From positions 60,144 through 124,143 of the forward strand of contig PSKS01000002.1 of NCBI GenBank assembly GCA_040289115.1: a stretch of DNA of 64,000 nt, in the 5' to 3' direction. Of the stretch, positions 8,118-16,096 are shown one piece after another. The notes under the pieces were generated by a model. That model made no database searches and had not been told where the DNA came from. It saw nothing but the letters and a program-made list of their open reading frames with translations. A program made the translations under genes and the position numbers. Source of the stretch: JAUQQI01 sp040289115. Lineage in GTDB: Bacteria > Chloroflexota > Dehalococcoidia > JAUQQI01. Within the stretch, counting starts at the first letter, position 1. The number at the start of each line of letters is the position of its first letter.

Positions 8118-8605
8118 GGGGCAGCTCCCAGGCGGGCTTCGGCCCGAAAAGCATCGCACAGGGCCACGGCCAAGGCGTCGGCCACGTCGTCGGGCCGGGG
8201 CACCTCCGGTAGGCCAAGGATGATGGCCACCATCTGCCCCACCTGCTCCTTGGGACCCCGGCCGTAGGTGGTCACTGACTTCTTGACCTCAAGGGGGGTG
8301 TACTCCACCACCGGAACCCCAGCCAGGGCCGCCGCCAGCATCACAACCCCCCTGGCCTGACCGACGGCCATAGCCGTTTTCGCGTTCCGGGCAAAAAAGA
8401 CCTCCTCAACAGCCACCCGGTCGGGATGCCAGCGGCCGATGATATCCAGAATCTCCCGGTAGATGGTGCGCAGCCGCTCGGAGGTGGCGTGACTGGACGG
8501 GGTCGTTATCAGGCCATACTCCAGGGCGACGAAATGCCCGTCGGCCTTCGCCACCACCCCGTAGCCGCAGGCAGCTGTCCCAGGGTCAACCCCAAGGATC
8601 CGCAC
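8114..8605 (-). CDS. ruvC: Holliday junction resolvase RuvC
   Basis: 163 residues with an RNase H-like fold. The metal-binding acids are visible: D7 in MRILGVDPG, E67 in VAVEEVFFARN, and the C-terminal pair in RPDDVADALAVAL. The enzyme nicks two strands of the junction held by RuvA. GTG 8605 starts two bases after the yebC stop. It is the middle gene of yebC-ruvC-ruvA. Confidence 0.95.
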   Translation of the reverse strand: MRILGVDPGTAACGYGVVAKADGHFVALEYGLITTPSSHATSERLRTIYREILDIIGRWHPDRVAVEEVFFARNAKTAMAVGQARGVVMLAAALAGVPVVEYTPLEVKKSVTTYGRGPKEQVGQMVAIILGLPEVPRPDDVADALAVALCDAFRAEARLGAAP

Positions 8606-8607
8606 GA

Positions 8608-9384
8608 TTAGCGGGCGTGGGACCGCTCCTCCGCGGCGAGGGCGGCCACTAAGTCCGGCGGGAACTCGGCATTGGTGTAAACCCGCTGGACGTCATCCAA
8701 GTCTTCCAGCCGCTCCAGCAAGCGGAGAGCCGACTCCGCGTCTTTCCGGTCCAGGGGTATAGTCGCCTTGGGAATGTAGGCTAGCTCTGCCTGAAGGACC
8801 TTAAAGCCCCGGGCTTCTAGCTCCCGCCGCACCCGTTCCAGGTCTTCCGGCTGGGTGTAAATCTCCAGCTCGAGGTCCTCCACGCGGAAGTCCTCGGCCC
8901 CAGCGTCGATGGCTACCAGGGCGATGTCGTCGGGGTTGGCCCCGTCGGCTGAGACAGTAATGACGCCTTTATAGTCAAACTGCCAGATGACGGAACCCGC
9001 CTCACCAAGGGACCCCCCGCCCTTGGTGAAGGTCGACCTCACCTCCGAGGCTGTCCGGTTGCGGTTGTCGGTGAGGGCCTGAACCAGGATGGCGATGCCC
9101 CCGGGGCCGTAGCCTTCGTAGATTACTTCTTCAAGGGGCGCCTCCCCGGCCTCGGTCCCGCCGACGGCCCGGCGGATGGCCCGTTCGATGTTCTCCATGG
9201 GCATGTTGTGCTCTCGGGCCCGGGCGATGGCGAGCCGCAGCCGGAAGTTGGTCTCTGGGTCCGGACCGCCCTCCCGTACCGCCACCGTGATTTCCCGGGC
9301 CAGCTTGGTGAAGAGCTGACCCCGGCGGGCGTCGGCTACGCTTTTCTGGCGCTTGATCTGGGCCCACTTGGAATGTCCGGCCAT
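8608..9384 (-). CDS. yebC: YebC/PmpR-family regulator or translation factor
   Basis: 258 residues starting MAGHSKWAQIKRQK, the invariant YebC N-terminus, followed by GGPDPETNFRL and the ENIERAI motif. The family includes transcription regulators and the translation factors that relieve ribosome stalling at proline runs (YebC2/TACO1); the subtype is not resolved here. ATG 9384 is chosen over a longer frame because GGGGAGGAG precedes it and homology starts there. A promoter lies between parB and this gene. Confidence 0.93.
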   Translation of the reverse strand: MAGHSKWAQIKRQKSVADARRGQLFTKLAREITVAVREGGPDPETNFRLRLAIARAREHNMPMENIERAIRRAVGGTEAGEAPLEEVIYEGYGPGGIAILVQALTDNRNRTASEVRSTFTKGGGSLGEAGSVIWQFDYKGVITVSADGANPDDIALVAIDAGAEDFRVEDLELEIYTQPEDLERVRRELEARGFKVLQAELAYIPKATIPLDRKDAESALRLLERLEDLDDVQRVYTNAEFPPDLVAALAAEERSHAR

Positions 9385-9401
9385 CGCTCCTCCCCTAGCC
9401 G

Positions 9402-9431
9402 AGTATAATTTGACCTTGAAAAATATGTCAA
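9402..9431 (-). promoter_or_regulatory. promoter of yebC-ruvC-ruvA
   Basis: Minus strand TTGACA (9431-9426, overlapping the parB stop), an 18-base spacer and TATACT (9407-9402). It gives a leader of under 20 bases containing the yebC ribosome site. Confidence 0.75.
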
Positions 9432-10300
9432 GAATCGACCAAGTCGGCCCGGGATCCTTCCAGGAGCCCCAAACGTTCCAGAAGTTCGTTAAGCTGTTCG
9501 GTCGAGTAAAAATGGATAACCAGCCGGCCGGCCCCACGCCGGTTCTGTCGCACCACCACCCGGGTTCCCAGCCGGGCCGTAAGCTCCGATGCCAGGGCCG
9601 CCAGCCCGTCGTCCCCTTCCGGCGCCTCGGCCGGCTGTTCTCCCCACCGGCGGACGAGCTCCTCCGTCTGTCGGACGTTAAGGCCCCGCCGGACCACCTC
9701 CCCCAGGGCCAGCACCTGGTCCCCGGGCTCAAGGCCCAGCAGGGCCCGGGCGTGGCCCTCGGTTATCTCCCCAGCCGCCAGGGCCGCCCGCACCTCGGGG
9801 GCCGCCTCCAGCAGCCTGAGGGTATTGGCAACGGCTGACCGGCTGCGGCCCACCCGCCGGGCCACCTCCTCCTGGCTCAGCCCAAACCGGTCGATAAGCT
9901 CCCGGAAGGCCTCGGCTTCCTCCAGGGGATTGAGGTCGGCCCGCTGGAGGTTCTCCACCAGCGCCATTACCAGCCCCTCGGCCGGGGTCGCCTCCCGCAC
10001 TACGGCCGGAATCGTCGTCAGCCCGGCCTCGACGGCCGCCCGCCAGCGCCGCTCCCCGGCCACCAGCCTGTAGACCGTCTGCTCGCCCTCCCGCACCTCG
10101 GAGACGACCACCGGCTGCAGGATACCGTGCTCCCGGACGCTGGCCACCAGCTCCTGAAAACGCTCGTCCGCTACGAACCGGCGGGGCTGGTAAGGATTGG
10201 GTCGGATGGCACCCACCGGGAGGTTAACTAGCCCCGGGCCGCCCCGGCCCAGCAGGGCCCCTAACCCCCGCCCCAAGGGTCGGCGGCGCTCGTCAGGCAC
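9428..10300 (-). CDS. parB: chromosome partitioning protein ParB/Spo0J
   Basis: 290 residues. The N-terminal RRRPLGRGLGALLG segment contacts ParA. The CTPase/ParB box carries PNPYQPRR and the arginine motif GERRWRAA. A KorB-like helix-turn-helix (LSQEEVARRVGRSRSAVANTLRLL) reads parS, and a C-terminal dimer domain follows. It loads as a CTP-dependent clamp at parS near the origin. GTG 10300 overlaps the parA end by eight bases. I see no palindromic parS site in the window, and no dnaA or rnpA, so the origin may be off the edge or this pair relocated. Confidence 0.95.
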   Translation of the reverse strand: MPDERRRPLGRGLGALLGRGGPGLVNLPVGAIRPNPYQPRRFVADERFQELVASVREHGILQPVVVSEVREGEQTVYRLVAGERRWRAAVEAGLTTIPAVVREATPAEGLVMALVENLQRADLNPLEEAEAFRELIDRFGLSQEEVARRVGRSRSAVANTLRLLEAAPEVRAALAAGEITEGHARALLGLEPGDQVLALGEVVRRGLNVRQTEELVRRWGEQPAEAPEGDDGLAALASELTARLGTRVVVRQNRRGAGRLVIHFYSTEQLNELLERLGLLEGSRADLVDS

Positions 10301-11084
10301 GGCTTGCCTCCTCCGCAGTAAGTTTTGCCAGCAGCCGGTCCATAAGCTCCAAGGCTAGGGCCTCATAGGCCCTAGCCCCCGGCGAAGTGGGCGCATACTC
10401 CCGGATGGTTCGCCCAAAGCTTGGGGCCTCGCCCAGCCGCACGTTCCGGGGAATCACGGTGTCAAAAGTCTCGGGGAAGAACCGGCGCACCTCCTCCACC
10501 ACCTGGCGGCTCAAGCCCAGCCGGCCGTCGAACATGGTGAGCACTACCCCAGTCAGCATCAGCCCCGGGTTAAGCTCGGCCCGGACCAGGGAAAGGGTCC
10601 GGCTCAGGCTAGCCAGCCCCTCCAGGGCCAGAAACTCGCACTGGACCGGCACCAGCACCCCGTCGGCAGCGGCCAGGCCGTTCACAGTAAGAATCCCCAG
10701 GGATGGGGGGCAGTCGACAAGGACCAGGTCGTAGCCGCTTTTTATTTCGGCCAGGGCCAACCGAAGCCGCAGCCGGCCGTCGGGCAGGCCCAACAGCTCC
10801 ACCTCCGCCCCGGCCAGGTCGGGCCCCGAGGCCAGGATGTCCAGCCTGTAAGGGCGAGCCGGAACAATAAGGCCAGGGGTCCGGGGCGGGTCCAGCAGGG
10901 CCAGATAGACGGGCGGCGGCGACGCCGACTCGAGGCCCAGGGACGTGGTCAGATTGCCCTGGGGGTCCAGGTCCACCACCAGGACCCTGGAGCCGGCGGC
11001 CGCTAGAAAGTCCGCCAGGCTCACCGCCGTGGTCGTCTTTCCCACCCCGCCCTTCTGGTTGGCGACAGTGATTACCAGGCCCAT
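10293..11084 (-). CDS. parA: chromosome partitioning ATPase ParA/Soj
   Basis: 263 residues with the deviant Walker A motif KGGVGKTT near the N-terminus (MGLVITVANQKGGVGK), Walker A' DLDPQGN and Walker B VLVDCPPS. ATP-bound dimers coat DNA and pull ParB complexes. ATG 11084 is favoured over an in-frame GTG at 11129 because the predicted -10 box (11115-11110) lies between them and homologues start here. Confidence 0.95.
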   Translation of the reverse strand: MGLVITVANQKGGVGKTTTAVSLADFLAAAGSRVLVVDLDPQGNLTTSLGLESASPPPVYLALLDPPRTPGLIVPARPYRLDILASGPDLAGAEVELLGLPDGRLRLRLALAEIKSGYDLVLVDCPPSLGILTVNGLAAADGVLVPVQCEFLALEGLASLSRTLSLVRAELNPGLMLTGVVLTMFDGRLGLSRQVVEEVRRFFPETFDTVIPRNVRLGEAPSFGRTIREYAPTSPGARAYEALALELMDRLLAKLTAEEASRA

Positions 11085-11109
11085 CAGCCCAAAACCTGCC
11101 TTCGCGCCC

Positions 11110-11139
11110 AGTATATCTCTGGCCGCCACCGCCCGACAA
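11110..11139 (-). promoter_or_regulatory. promoter of parA-parB
   Basis: Minus strand TTGTCG (11139-11134), an 18-base spacer and TATACT (11115-11110). Transcription would begin near 11103, about 19 bases before ATG 11084. It is divergent from the promoter at 11149-11178. Confidence 0.6.
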
Positions 11140-11148
11140 GACCGGCCG

Positions 11149-11178
11149 TTGCCGCCGAGCCGGGGTCTAACTTAAAAT
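11149..11178 (+). promoter_or_regulatory. promoter of the ketopantoate-reductase-like gene
   Basis: TTGCCG (11149-11154), 18 bases, TAAAAT (11173-11178), with the start codon about 40 bases downstream behind a full AGGAGG. Confidence 0.6.
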
Positions 11179-11220
11179 CAACGAGTCGGGCCCACATAGC
11201 CGTGAAAGGAGGTCTTGACC

Positions 11221-12219
11221 GTGCAGGTTACCGTCTGGGGTGCCGGCGCCATCGGGGGTGTCGTTGGGGCGTGGCTGGTGCGGGGCGGGGTCGACGTCCT
11301 TTTCGTCGACCAGGACTCCACCCACGTGGACGCCATGAACCGCAACGGCCTATTTATTGACGGCATCCGGGGCGAGTTCAGGGTGCCAGTAAAAGCTGTC
11401 CTCCCCGACCAGGTAACGGGCACCATCGACACCGTTTTGCTGGCCGTAAAGTGCCTTCACACCGAAACCGCCGTCCGGCAGATGATGCCCCACTTGGGAC
11501 CCGACTCGGCCGTCGTCTCCCTTCAGAACGGCCTTAACGAGGAGCTCATCGCCCAACTTATCGGCCCAGACCGGACCGTCGGCTGCTTCGTCAACTTCGC
11601 GGCCGACTGGCAGGCCCCCGGCCACATCCGTCACGGGGGCGAGCACCCCCTCTACATCGGCGAGCTGGACGGCCGCCGCACCGACCGGGTCGAAGCCCTT
11701 CGGGAACTCCTCTCCCGATTTTGCGAAACCGTTGTCACCGAAAACATCTGGGGTTACCTGTGGTCTAAGCTGGCCTACGCCTCGGTCCTGTTTGCCACGG
11801 CCTTGGTCGACGCCCACGTCTACGACGTCGTCGCCGACCCCATCGCCCGACCCGTGCTGGCCGGGCTGGCCCGGGAGGTCCTGGCCGTGGCCCGGGCCCA
11901 TGGGGTAAAGCCGGAGCGGCTGGTAGAATTCTGGCCCGACGAGTTCGAGGGGGGCGAATACGACCGGGCGTTCGAACGGATCGCCGCCCACTACCGGGGC
12001 CAGCTGAAAACCAAGACGGGCATCTGGCGGGACCTGGCCGTTCGCAGGCGGCGAACGGAGGTCGACTGCCAGGTAGGGGTAGCCATCCGGAAGGGGGCAG
12101 CGGTGGGCCTCGACCTCCCCCTGAACCGCCGGCTCCAGGCCCTTATCCACGAGCTGGAGGCCGGAACCCGGTCAATGGACTGGGCGAATTTTCGGGCGTT
12201 CGGTCCCGTTGTAGCCTAA
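11221..12219 (+). CDS. ketopantoate reductase family (ApbA/PanE-like) oxidoreductase
   Basis: 332 residues. The N-terminal Rossmann domain has VWGAGAIGGVVG (GxGxxG), and the ApbA C-terminal helical domain includes a Lys-containing LWSKLAYASVLFATAL segment matching the catalytic Lys region. The family reduces 2-oxo acids with NADPH. Many copies have unknown substrates, and the window holds two (the other at 50189-51127), so panE is not assigned. GTG 11221 is preferred over TTG 11215 because AGGAGG sits 8 bases before GTG but only 2 before TTG. It is probably cotranscribed with the SDR 29 bases downstream. Confidence 0.8.
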   Translation: MQVTVWGAGAIGGVVGAWLVRGGVDVLFVDQDSTHVDAMNRNGLFIDGIRGEFRVPVKAVLPDQVTGTIDTVLLAVKCLHTETAVRQMMPHLGPDSAVVSLQNGLNEELIAQLIGPDRTVGCFVNFAADWQAPGHIRHGGEHPLYIGELDGRRTDRVEALRELLSRFCETVVTENIWGYLWSKLAYASVLFATALVDAHVYDVVADPIARPVLAGLAREVLAVARAHGVKPERLVEFWPDEFEGGEYDRAFERIAAHYRGQLKTKTGIWRDLAVRRRRTEVDCQVGVAIRKGAAVGLDLPLNRRLQALIHELEAGTRSMDWANFRAFGPVVA

Positions 12220-12248
12220 CCCAAAACCACCGTCGGCGGAGGGGAACT

Positions 12249-13034
12249 ATGGACTTCGGACTTCGGGGCAAAGTTGCCATTGTAACCGGGGGCAGCGAGG
12301 GCATCGGCAAGGCCATCGCCGCCCGGCTGGTGGCCGAGGGAGCCAATGTGGTCATCTGCGCCCGCCGGCCCGACGTCCTTGCCCAGGCCGCGGCGGAGAT
12401 CCGCAAGCAGGGCCCCGGCCAAGTCGTTCCCGTTCAGGCCGACGTGACCCGGCCCGAAGACATCGAGCGGGTGGTCCGAACCACACTGGAAACCTTCGGC
12501 CGCATTGACATCCTGGTGAACAATGCCGGCCGCAGCAACGCCCACCCGTTCGAGGCCGTCGACGATGCCACCTGGCAGGAAGACCTGGACCTGAAACTAA
12601 TGGCCTGGGTGAGATTTGCCCGGCTGGTGGTGCCCGAGATGCGCAGAAACGGGGGCGGCCGTATCATCAACATCGCCATGGTGGGAGGCAAGGCCCCTGG
12701 CCCCCGCTCAGTTCCGACCACGGTGAGCCGGGCCGCCGGTATCGCCCTCACCAAGGCCCTCTCTAAGGAGCTGGCCGCCGATAAGATCCTGGTCAACGCC
12801 GTCTGCGTCGGCCTCATCAAAAGCGGCCAGATGCGCCGCCGCTGGGAGCGAAACTTCGCCGACAAAATGACCTTGGACGAGTGGTACGCCCAGCTGGGGA
12901 AGGATATACCCCTGGGTCGGGTAGGGGAGGCGGAGGAAGTGGCCGACCTGGTGGCTTTCCTCGCCTCGGAGCGGGCGTCCTATATCACCGGGGCAGCCAT
13001 AAACTGCGACGGGGGCCTCTCACCCATCGTCTGA
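12249..13034 (+). CDS. SDR-family protein lacking the catalytic triad
   Basis: 261 residues. The NAD(P)-binding loop TGGSEGIGKA (near residue 14), the LVNNAGRSN motif and the SYITGAAINCDGG C-terminus are all intact. The active site is not: the usual Ser after NIS is replaced (IINIAMVGG), and where SDRs have Y-x3-K this protein has T-x3-R (TVSRAAG). The cofactor fold is therefore kept without the normal dehydrogenase chemistry. It could be a binding or regulatory member, or use other residues. ATG has CGGAGGGG upstream. It follows the ketopantoate-reductase-like gene and precedes a dead transporter. Confidence 0.8.
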   Translation: MDFGLRGKVAIVTGGSEGIGKAIAARLVAEGANVVICARRPDVLAQAAAEIRKQGPGQVVPVQADVTRPEDIERVVRTTLETFGRIDILVNNAGRSNAHPFEAVDDATWQEDLDLKLMAWVRFARLVVPEMRRNGGGRIINIAMVGGKAPGPRSVPTTVSRAAGIALTKALSKELAADKILVNAVCVGLIKSGQMRRRWERNFADKMTLDEWYAQLGKDIPLGRVGEAEEVADLVAFLASERASYITGAAINCDGGLSPIV

Positions 13035-13065
13035 AGCCCCATGGAGCCCAAACCGCCCCCCTAAC

Positions 13066-13618
13066 CCCTGGGTGGTCCCAGCGCCCTGCGGCCTGGTCCG
13101 GACGGTCGCTTCGGCCCTGGCCGGGGGCGTGGTCGGGGGCCTTCTGGCCGACCGTTTCGGCCACAAGCCCGTCCTGGCGGTTGCCAGTCTGCTTATCGCT
13201 CTGATTCTGGCCCAGCTTCCCGGCGCCGTTGCCGCTGGCTTGCCGATAGCCTGGGACGGCGTCCGACCATCATCCTCTTTCTGGCGGGGTGCGCCGCGGC
13301 CTGCGCCGGCCTTGCCCTGAGTCCCAGGGGTCTGCCCACCGCCCTCTTCACCAGTCCGCTGGGCTTCACTAACATTGGCGCTCTACACACTGGAGCTTTA
13401 CCCCATCGCCCTACGAGCTACCGGGGCGGGGGCGGCCAGAAGCGTCGGCCGCATCGGAGCAGTCAGGGTCTCATACCTGGTGGGACTCCTGGCCAGGCCC
13501 CTGGGGTTTCAGGGCAGCCTTTTCCGTCTTCGGCGTCCTGCTGCTCCTTGGGGCCGTGGCCACGGCCCTCCTGGCCGAGGAAACTCGGGCCGAACCTTAG
13601 AGCAGATTTCGGGCGGTT
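13066..13618 (+). pseudogene. decayed MFS (sugar-porter-like) transporter
   Basis: Transporter motifs appear in changing frames: GGLLADRFGHKPVL (13130-13175), then in another frame LADSLGRRPTIILFLAG (13243-13293), then ALYTLELYPIALRATGAGAA (13379-13440), then FGVLLLLGAVATALLAEETR, then RTLEQIS just before 13618. The two LAD...GR repeats are the loop 2-3 and loop 8-9 signatures of MFS proteins, yet they lie only about 100 bases apart, so the central part is deleted. There are at least three frameshifts. The remnant directly follows the SDR gene and may once have served that operon. It fills the 600-base gap to the glycosyltransferases. Confidence 0.85.
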
Positions 13619-13631
13619 AGCGGCCCGGCCC

Positions 13632-14444
13632 TCAGCGGCCCACCAGCCGGACGTAGATGGTCAGGAGCAACCGGAGAACCGCCGTGGCGACGAAGCCATA
13701 GTGTTTGGCGTAAAAGGCCAGTAGGCTCTGCCGGTAGACCCGGCTTACCGCCCATCGGTCCGGCTGGCTGGCCCCTCCCAGGTGGGTCACTTGCCAGCGG
13801 GGGTCGTAGACCACCCGCCAGCCAGCGCGGCGGACCCGTAAACACCAGTCGTTGTCCTCGAAATAGAGAAAAAAGCGTTCGTCCAGAAGGCCGACCCGTT
13901 CCAGCACTTCCCGCCGGGTCGCCAGACAGGCCCCCGAAACCCAGTCCACCTCGGTCGGCTGGGTTATACCCCAGTCGTGGAGGGGCCCCTTCCGCCGGAG
14001 CGCCCGCCAGCCCCGGCGGAGAAGGTAACCTAGAGTGGGATCCTGCCCGAAAGCAAAGGGCTGCGGCTCCCCAGCTGCCGTTCGCAGACCGGGGGAGAGG
14101 GCCCCAATGTCTGGGTTTTCCCGCAGGACCCGGGCCAAGGCCAGCAGGACCTGCGGCGGAACGAAGACGTCGCTGTTGAGCAGGACAATGACCTCTCCCC
14201 GGGCCATCCGCAGGCCCAAATTGCTCCCACCGGCGTAGCCCAGATTCCGCTGGCTCCGCACCACCCTTGCGGCCGGAAAGCGGTCCGCCACCGCGTCGGC
14301 CGTGCCATCGGAGGAGCCGTTATCCACCACGATGACTTCCCAGCCGGCCGCCGTGGCATCGTCGTAAAAGCCCTCAATACAACTTAACGTTAGGTTCCGA
14401 GTGTTAAAACTGATTACTAAGACCGAAAGCTCCGGGGCCTTCAT
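13632..14444 (-). CDS. family 2 glycosyltransferase (rhamnosyltransferase-like)
   Basis: 270 residues with the GT-A signature: VLVISFNT, VVDNGSSDGT, the DxD-like LLNSDVFV and the late acceptor/catalytic motif YFEDNDWCLR. It transfers a sugar from a nucleotide donor to a polysaccharide or glycolipid, and the closest feel is WbbL-type rhamnosyltransferases. The C-terminus is hydrophobic and probably membrane-associated. ATG 14444 overlaps the stop of the upstream GT4 gene as ATGA. Confidence 0.88.
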   Translation of the reverse strand: MKAPELSVLVISFNTRNLTLSCIEGFYDDATAAGWEVIVVDNGSSDGTADAVADRFPAARVVRSQRNLGYAGGSNLGLRMARGEVIVLLNSDVFVPPQVLLALARVLRENPDIGALSPGLRTAAGEPQPFAFGQDPTLGYLLRRGWRALRRKGPLHDWGITQPTEVDWVSGACLATRREVLERVGLLDERFFLYFEDNDWCLRVRRAGWRVVYDPRWQVTHLGGASQPDRWAVSRVYRQSLLAFYAKHYGFVATAVLRLLLTIYVRLVGR

Positions 14445-15547
14445 CCCGCCAGCGCCCGGTAAAATTCGGCCGTCCGGGCGGCGATGCGCTCCTGGCTGTA
14501 ATGGGCCAGGACCCGGGCATAGCCCCGCTCCCCCAGATCCCGCCGGAGCTCGGGGGAGTCCCAGAGCCTTTGCAGGCAGCCCGCTAGGGCTGCCGCATCC
14601 CCTTCGGGAAAGATTAGGCCGGCATCGCCTACCACCTCGGGAATGGCCCCCGAATCCGAGCCCACGACCGGGACCTTACAGGCCATGGCTTCGAGGAGGA
14701 CCCGGCCCAGCTGTTCTTTCCAGACCCGGGTCGTCCGGGACGGCAAAACCAGCACGTCTACCCGAGCGAGCACCTCCGGGATGCGGTCGGCCGGCACGGG
14801 CGGAAGCCACTCCACCCGGTCCCCCAGGCCCAGGCTTGTCGCCAGCCCTTGAAGGCCGGACCGGGCCGGTCCATCCCCAACGACCCGCAACCGCACGCCC
14901 GGCCCCAGCTGGCTCACCGCCTCAAGGAGGGTGTCAAGGCCCTTTTCGGGAACCAGGCGGCCAACGTAGGCCACCACGAATGGCCCGAAGGTCGGCGGCC
15001 GCTCCGCCGGTCGGAAGAGACGGGTATCCACCCCCACCTGTGGAATGACGGCCGCTAGCCCCCGGTACCCCATCTCCCGCAGGACCCGGAGGGCCCCATC
15101 GGTGGCGCAGAGAACGGCCTGGGCCTGACCCAAGGCCAGCCGGATGACCGCCCAGACGTGGGGCTTTTTCGGCCGGTTCAGGTTCTGCCAGGTGTGAAGA
15201 ACCAGTTTGGCCCGGGGCGCAAACAATTTCCTGGCCAGGGTAATCTGCAGGGTCGCCAGGCTATCGGGCTCCTCTTCGGCGTGAATCAGGTGGGGCCGGG
15301 TGGTGGGTAGCCAGAAGCTGAGCGTCCGGTAGAGGGCCCGGTGAGGGTCATTGGGGCGCCCCACCATGGGCACTGTCCGGACTCGACAGCCTGGTACCTG
15401 CGGGCGGAGGGCAACCCGGCCGTACTCGTCCTGCCAAACCGCCGGTCGAATCAGCCAGAGCTCCAGGTCGGGCTGGGCCCCCAGCCACACCAGCTTCCCT
15501 TCGGCAACCGGCGCTGGGTACCGGGCAATATGAAGGACCCGGATCAA
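14441..15547 (-). CDS. family 4 glycosyltransferase
   Basis: 368 residues with a GT-B fold. The C-terminal donor domain carries VAYVGRLVPEKGLDTLLEA and the E-x7-E motif (EAMACKVPVVGSDSGAIPE), so it is a retaining GT4 enzyme acting on surface polysaccharide or glycolipid. TTG 15547 begins where homology starts, although its ribosome site is weak. It is in a run with the GT2 gene and the small membrane protein upstream. Confidence 0.87.
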   Translation of the reverse strand: MIRVLHIARYPAPVAEGKLVWLGAQPDLELWLIRPAVWQDEYGRVALRPQVPGCRVRTVPMVGRPNDPHRALYRTLSFWLPTTRPHLIHAEEEPDSLATLQITLARKLFAPRAKLVLHTWQNLNRPKKPHVWAVIRLALGQAQAVLCATDGALRVLREMGYRGLAAVIPQVGVDTRLFRPAERPPTFGPFVVAYVGRLVPEKGLDTLLEAVSQLGPGVRLRVVGDGPARSGLQGLATSLGLGDRVEWLPPVPADRIPEVLARVDVLVLPSRTTRVWKEQLGRVLLEAMACKVPVVGSDSGAIPEVVGDAGLIFPEGDAAALAGCLQRLWDSPELRRDLGERGYARVLAHYSQERIAARTAEFYRALAG

Positions 15548-15565
15548 GGCTTAAAGGGCAGCCCC

Positions 15566-15940
15566 TTAGCGGCGGTCGGACTTTCCCGCCGACTTGCGGT
15601 AATAATAAACGAATTGATAGCCTAGGTAGGCCGTCAGGACTACCAGCACCCCTAGGACCAAATAAACAAGCAAGGGATGGTACTGCAGTTCCGAACCGCT
15701 GGCGACCAGGCCGCTCAGATAGAGGGTCCGAATCCCCAGGAAGATGGCGAAGGTCAGAAAGACGGCGGCCAAAAGCCGATGAAGAAGGGCGCGCAGGGCA
15801 ACCCGGAACTCCCGGGTGGCCGGTTCCAGCGCCCGCACGCCCGCCCGCATTCCGGCTTTAACTTCCGGGCGGTTGAGGGTCTGCCGGTAGCGGGAGAGGG
15901 CAAAGAAGAACGAGATGATGCCGACCAACACCCGAACCAT
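15566..15940 (-). CDS. small membrane protein of unknown function
   Basis: 124 residues with two clear hydrophobic helices (about 57-78 and 88-112), a basic amphipathic N-terminal third and a basic tail. I do not recognise the family. It is the first gene of a minus-strand run leading to two glycosyltransferases, so a role near cell-surface assembly is possible. ATG 15940 has no Shine-Dalgarno and lies 10 bases after an extended -10 box, so the message may be leaderless. Confidence 0.7.
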   Translation of the reverse strand: MVRVLVGIISFFFALSRYRQTLNRPEVKAGMRAGVRALEPATREFRVALRALLHRLLAAVFLTFAIFLGIRTLYLSGLVASGSELQYHPLLVYLVLGVLVVLTAYLGYQFVYYYRKSAGKSDRR

Positions 15941-15950
15941 CGCCCGCCGG

Positions 15951-15975
15951 ATTATACCACAGGCAATGGTATAAT
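15951..15975. promoter_or_regulatory. palindromic pair of divergent extended -10 elements
   Basis: ATTATACC, 9 bases, GGTATAAT: a perfect inverted repeat in which each arm is a TATAAT box read outward, each preceded by TG-n (TGGTATAAT). The minus-strand copy would drive the small membrane protein and the plus-strand copy prfA. Neither has a good -35, as expected for extended -10 promoters. Confidence 0.65.
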
Positions 15976-16034
15976 TTCGATAGGACCGGTCCCGGGCTTT
16001 CTTAAGACACCGCCGGGCATACCCTCAAGCACAG

Positions 16035-16057
16035 GGCGCCCGTCAGGGACGGGCGCC
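16035..16057 (+). other. stable hairpin in the prfA leader
   Basis: GGCGCCCGTC, loop AGG, GACGGGCGCC: a perfect 10-base-pair stem about 40 bases before the prfA start and downstream of its predicted promoter. No U tract follows, so it is not an intrinsic terminator as it stands. It could be a leader control element or an mRNA-stability structure. Confidence 0.5.
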
Positions 16058-16096
16058 GAAAGCCTGGCCCCGGCCGGAAAGAACGCGCATTTAGCC

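Noticed and set aside
9428..11139. Chromosome origin near parAB
   Set aside because: No dnaA, gidB, rnpA or rpmH, no DnaA-box cluster and no parS palindrome were seen.
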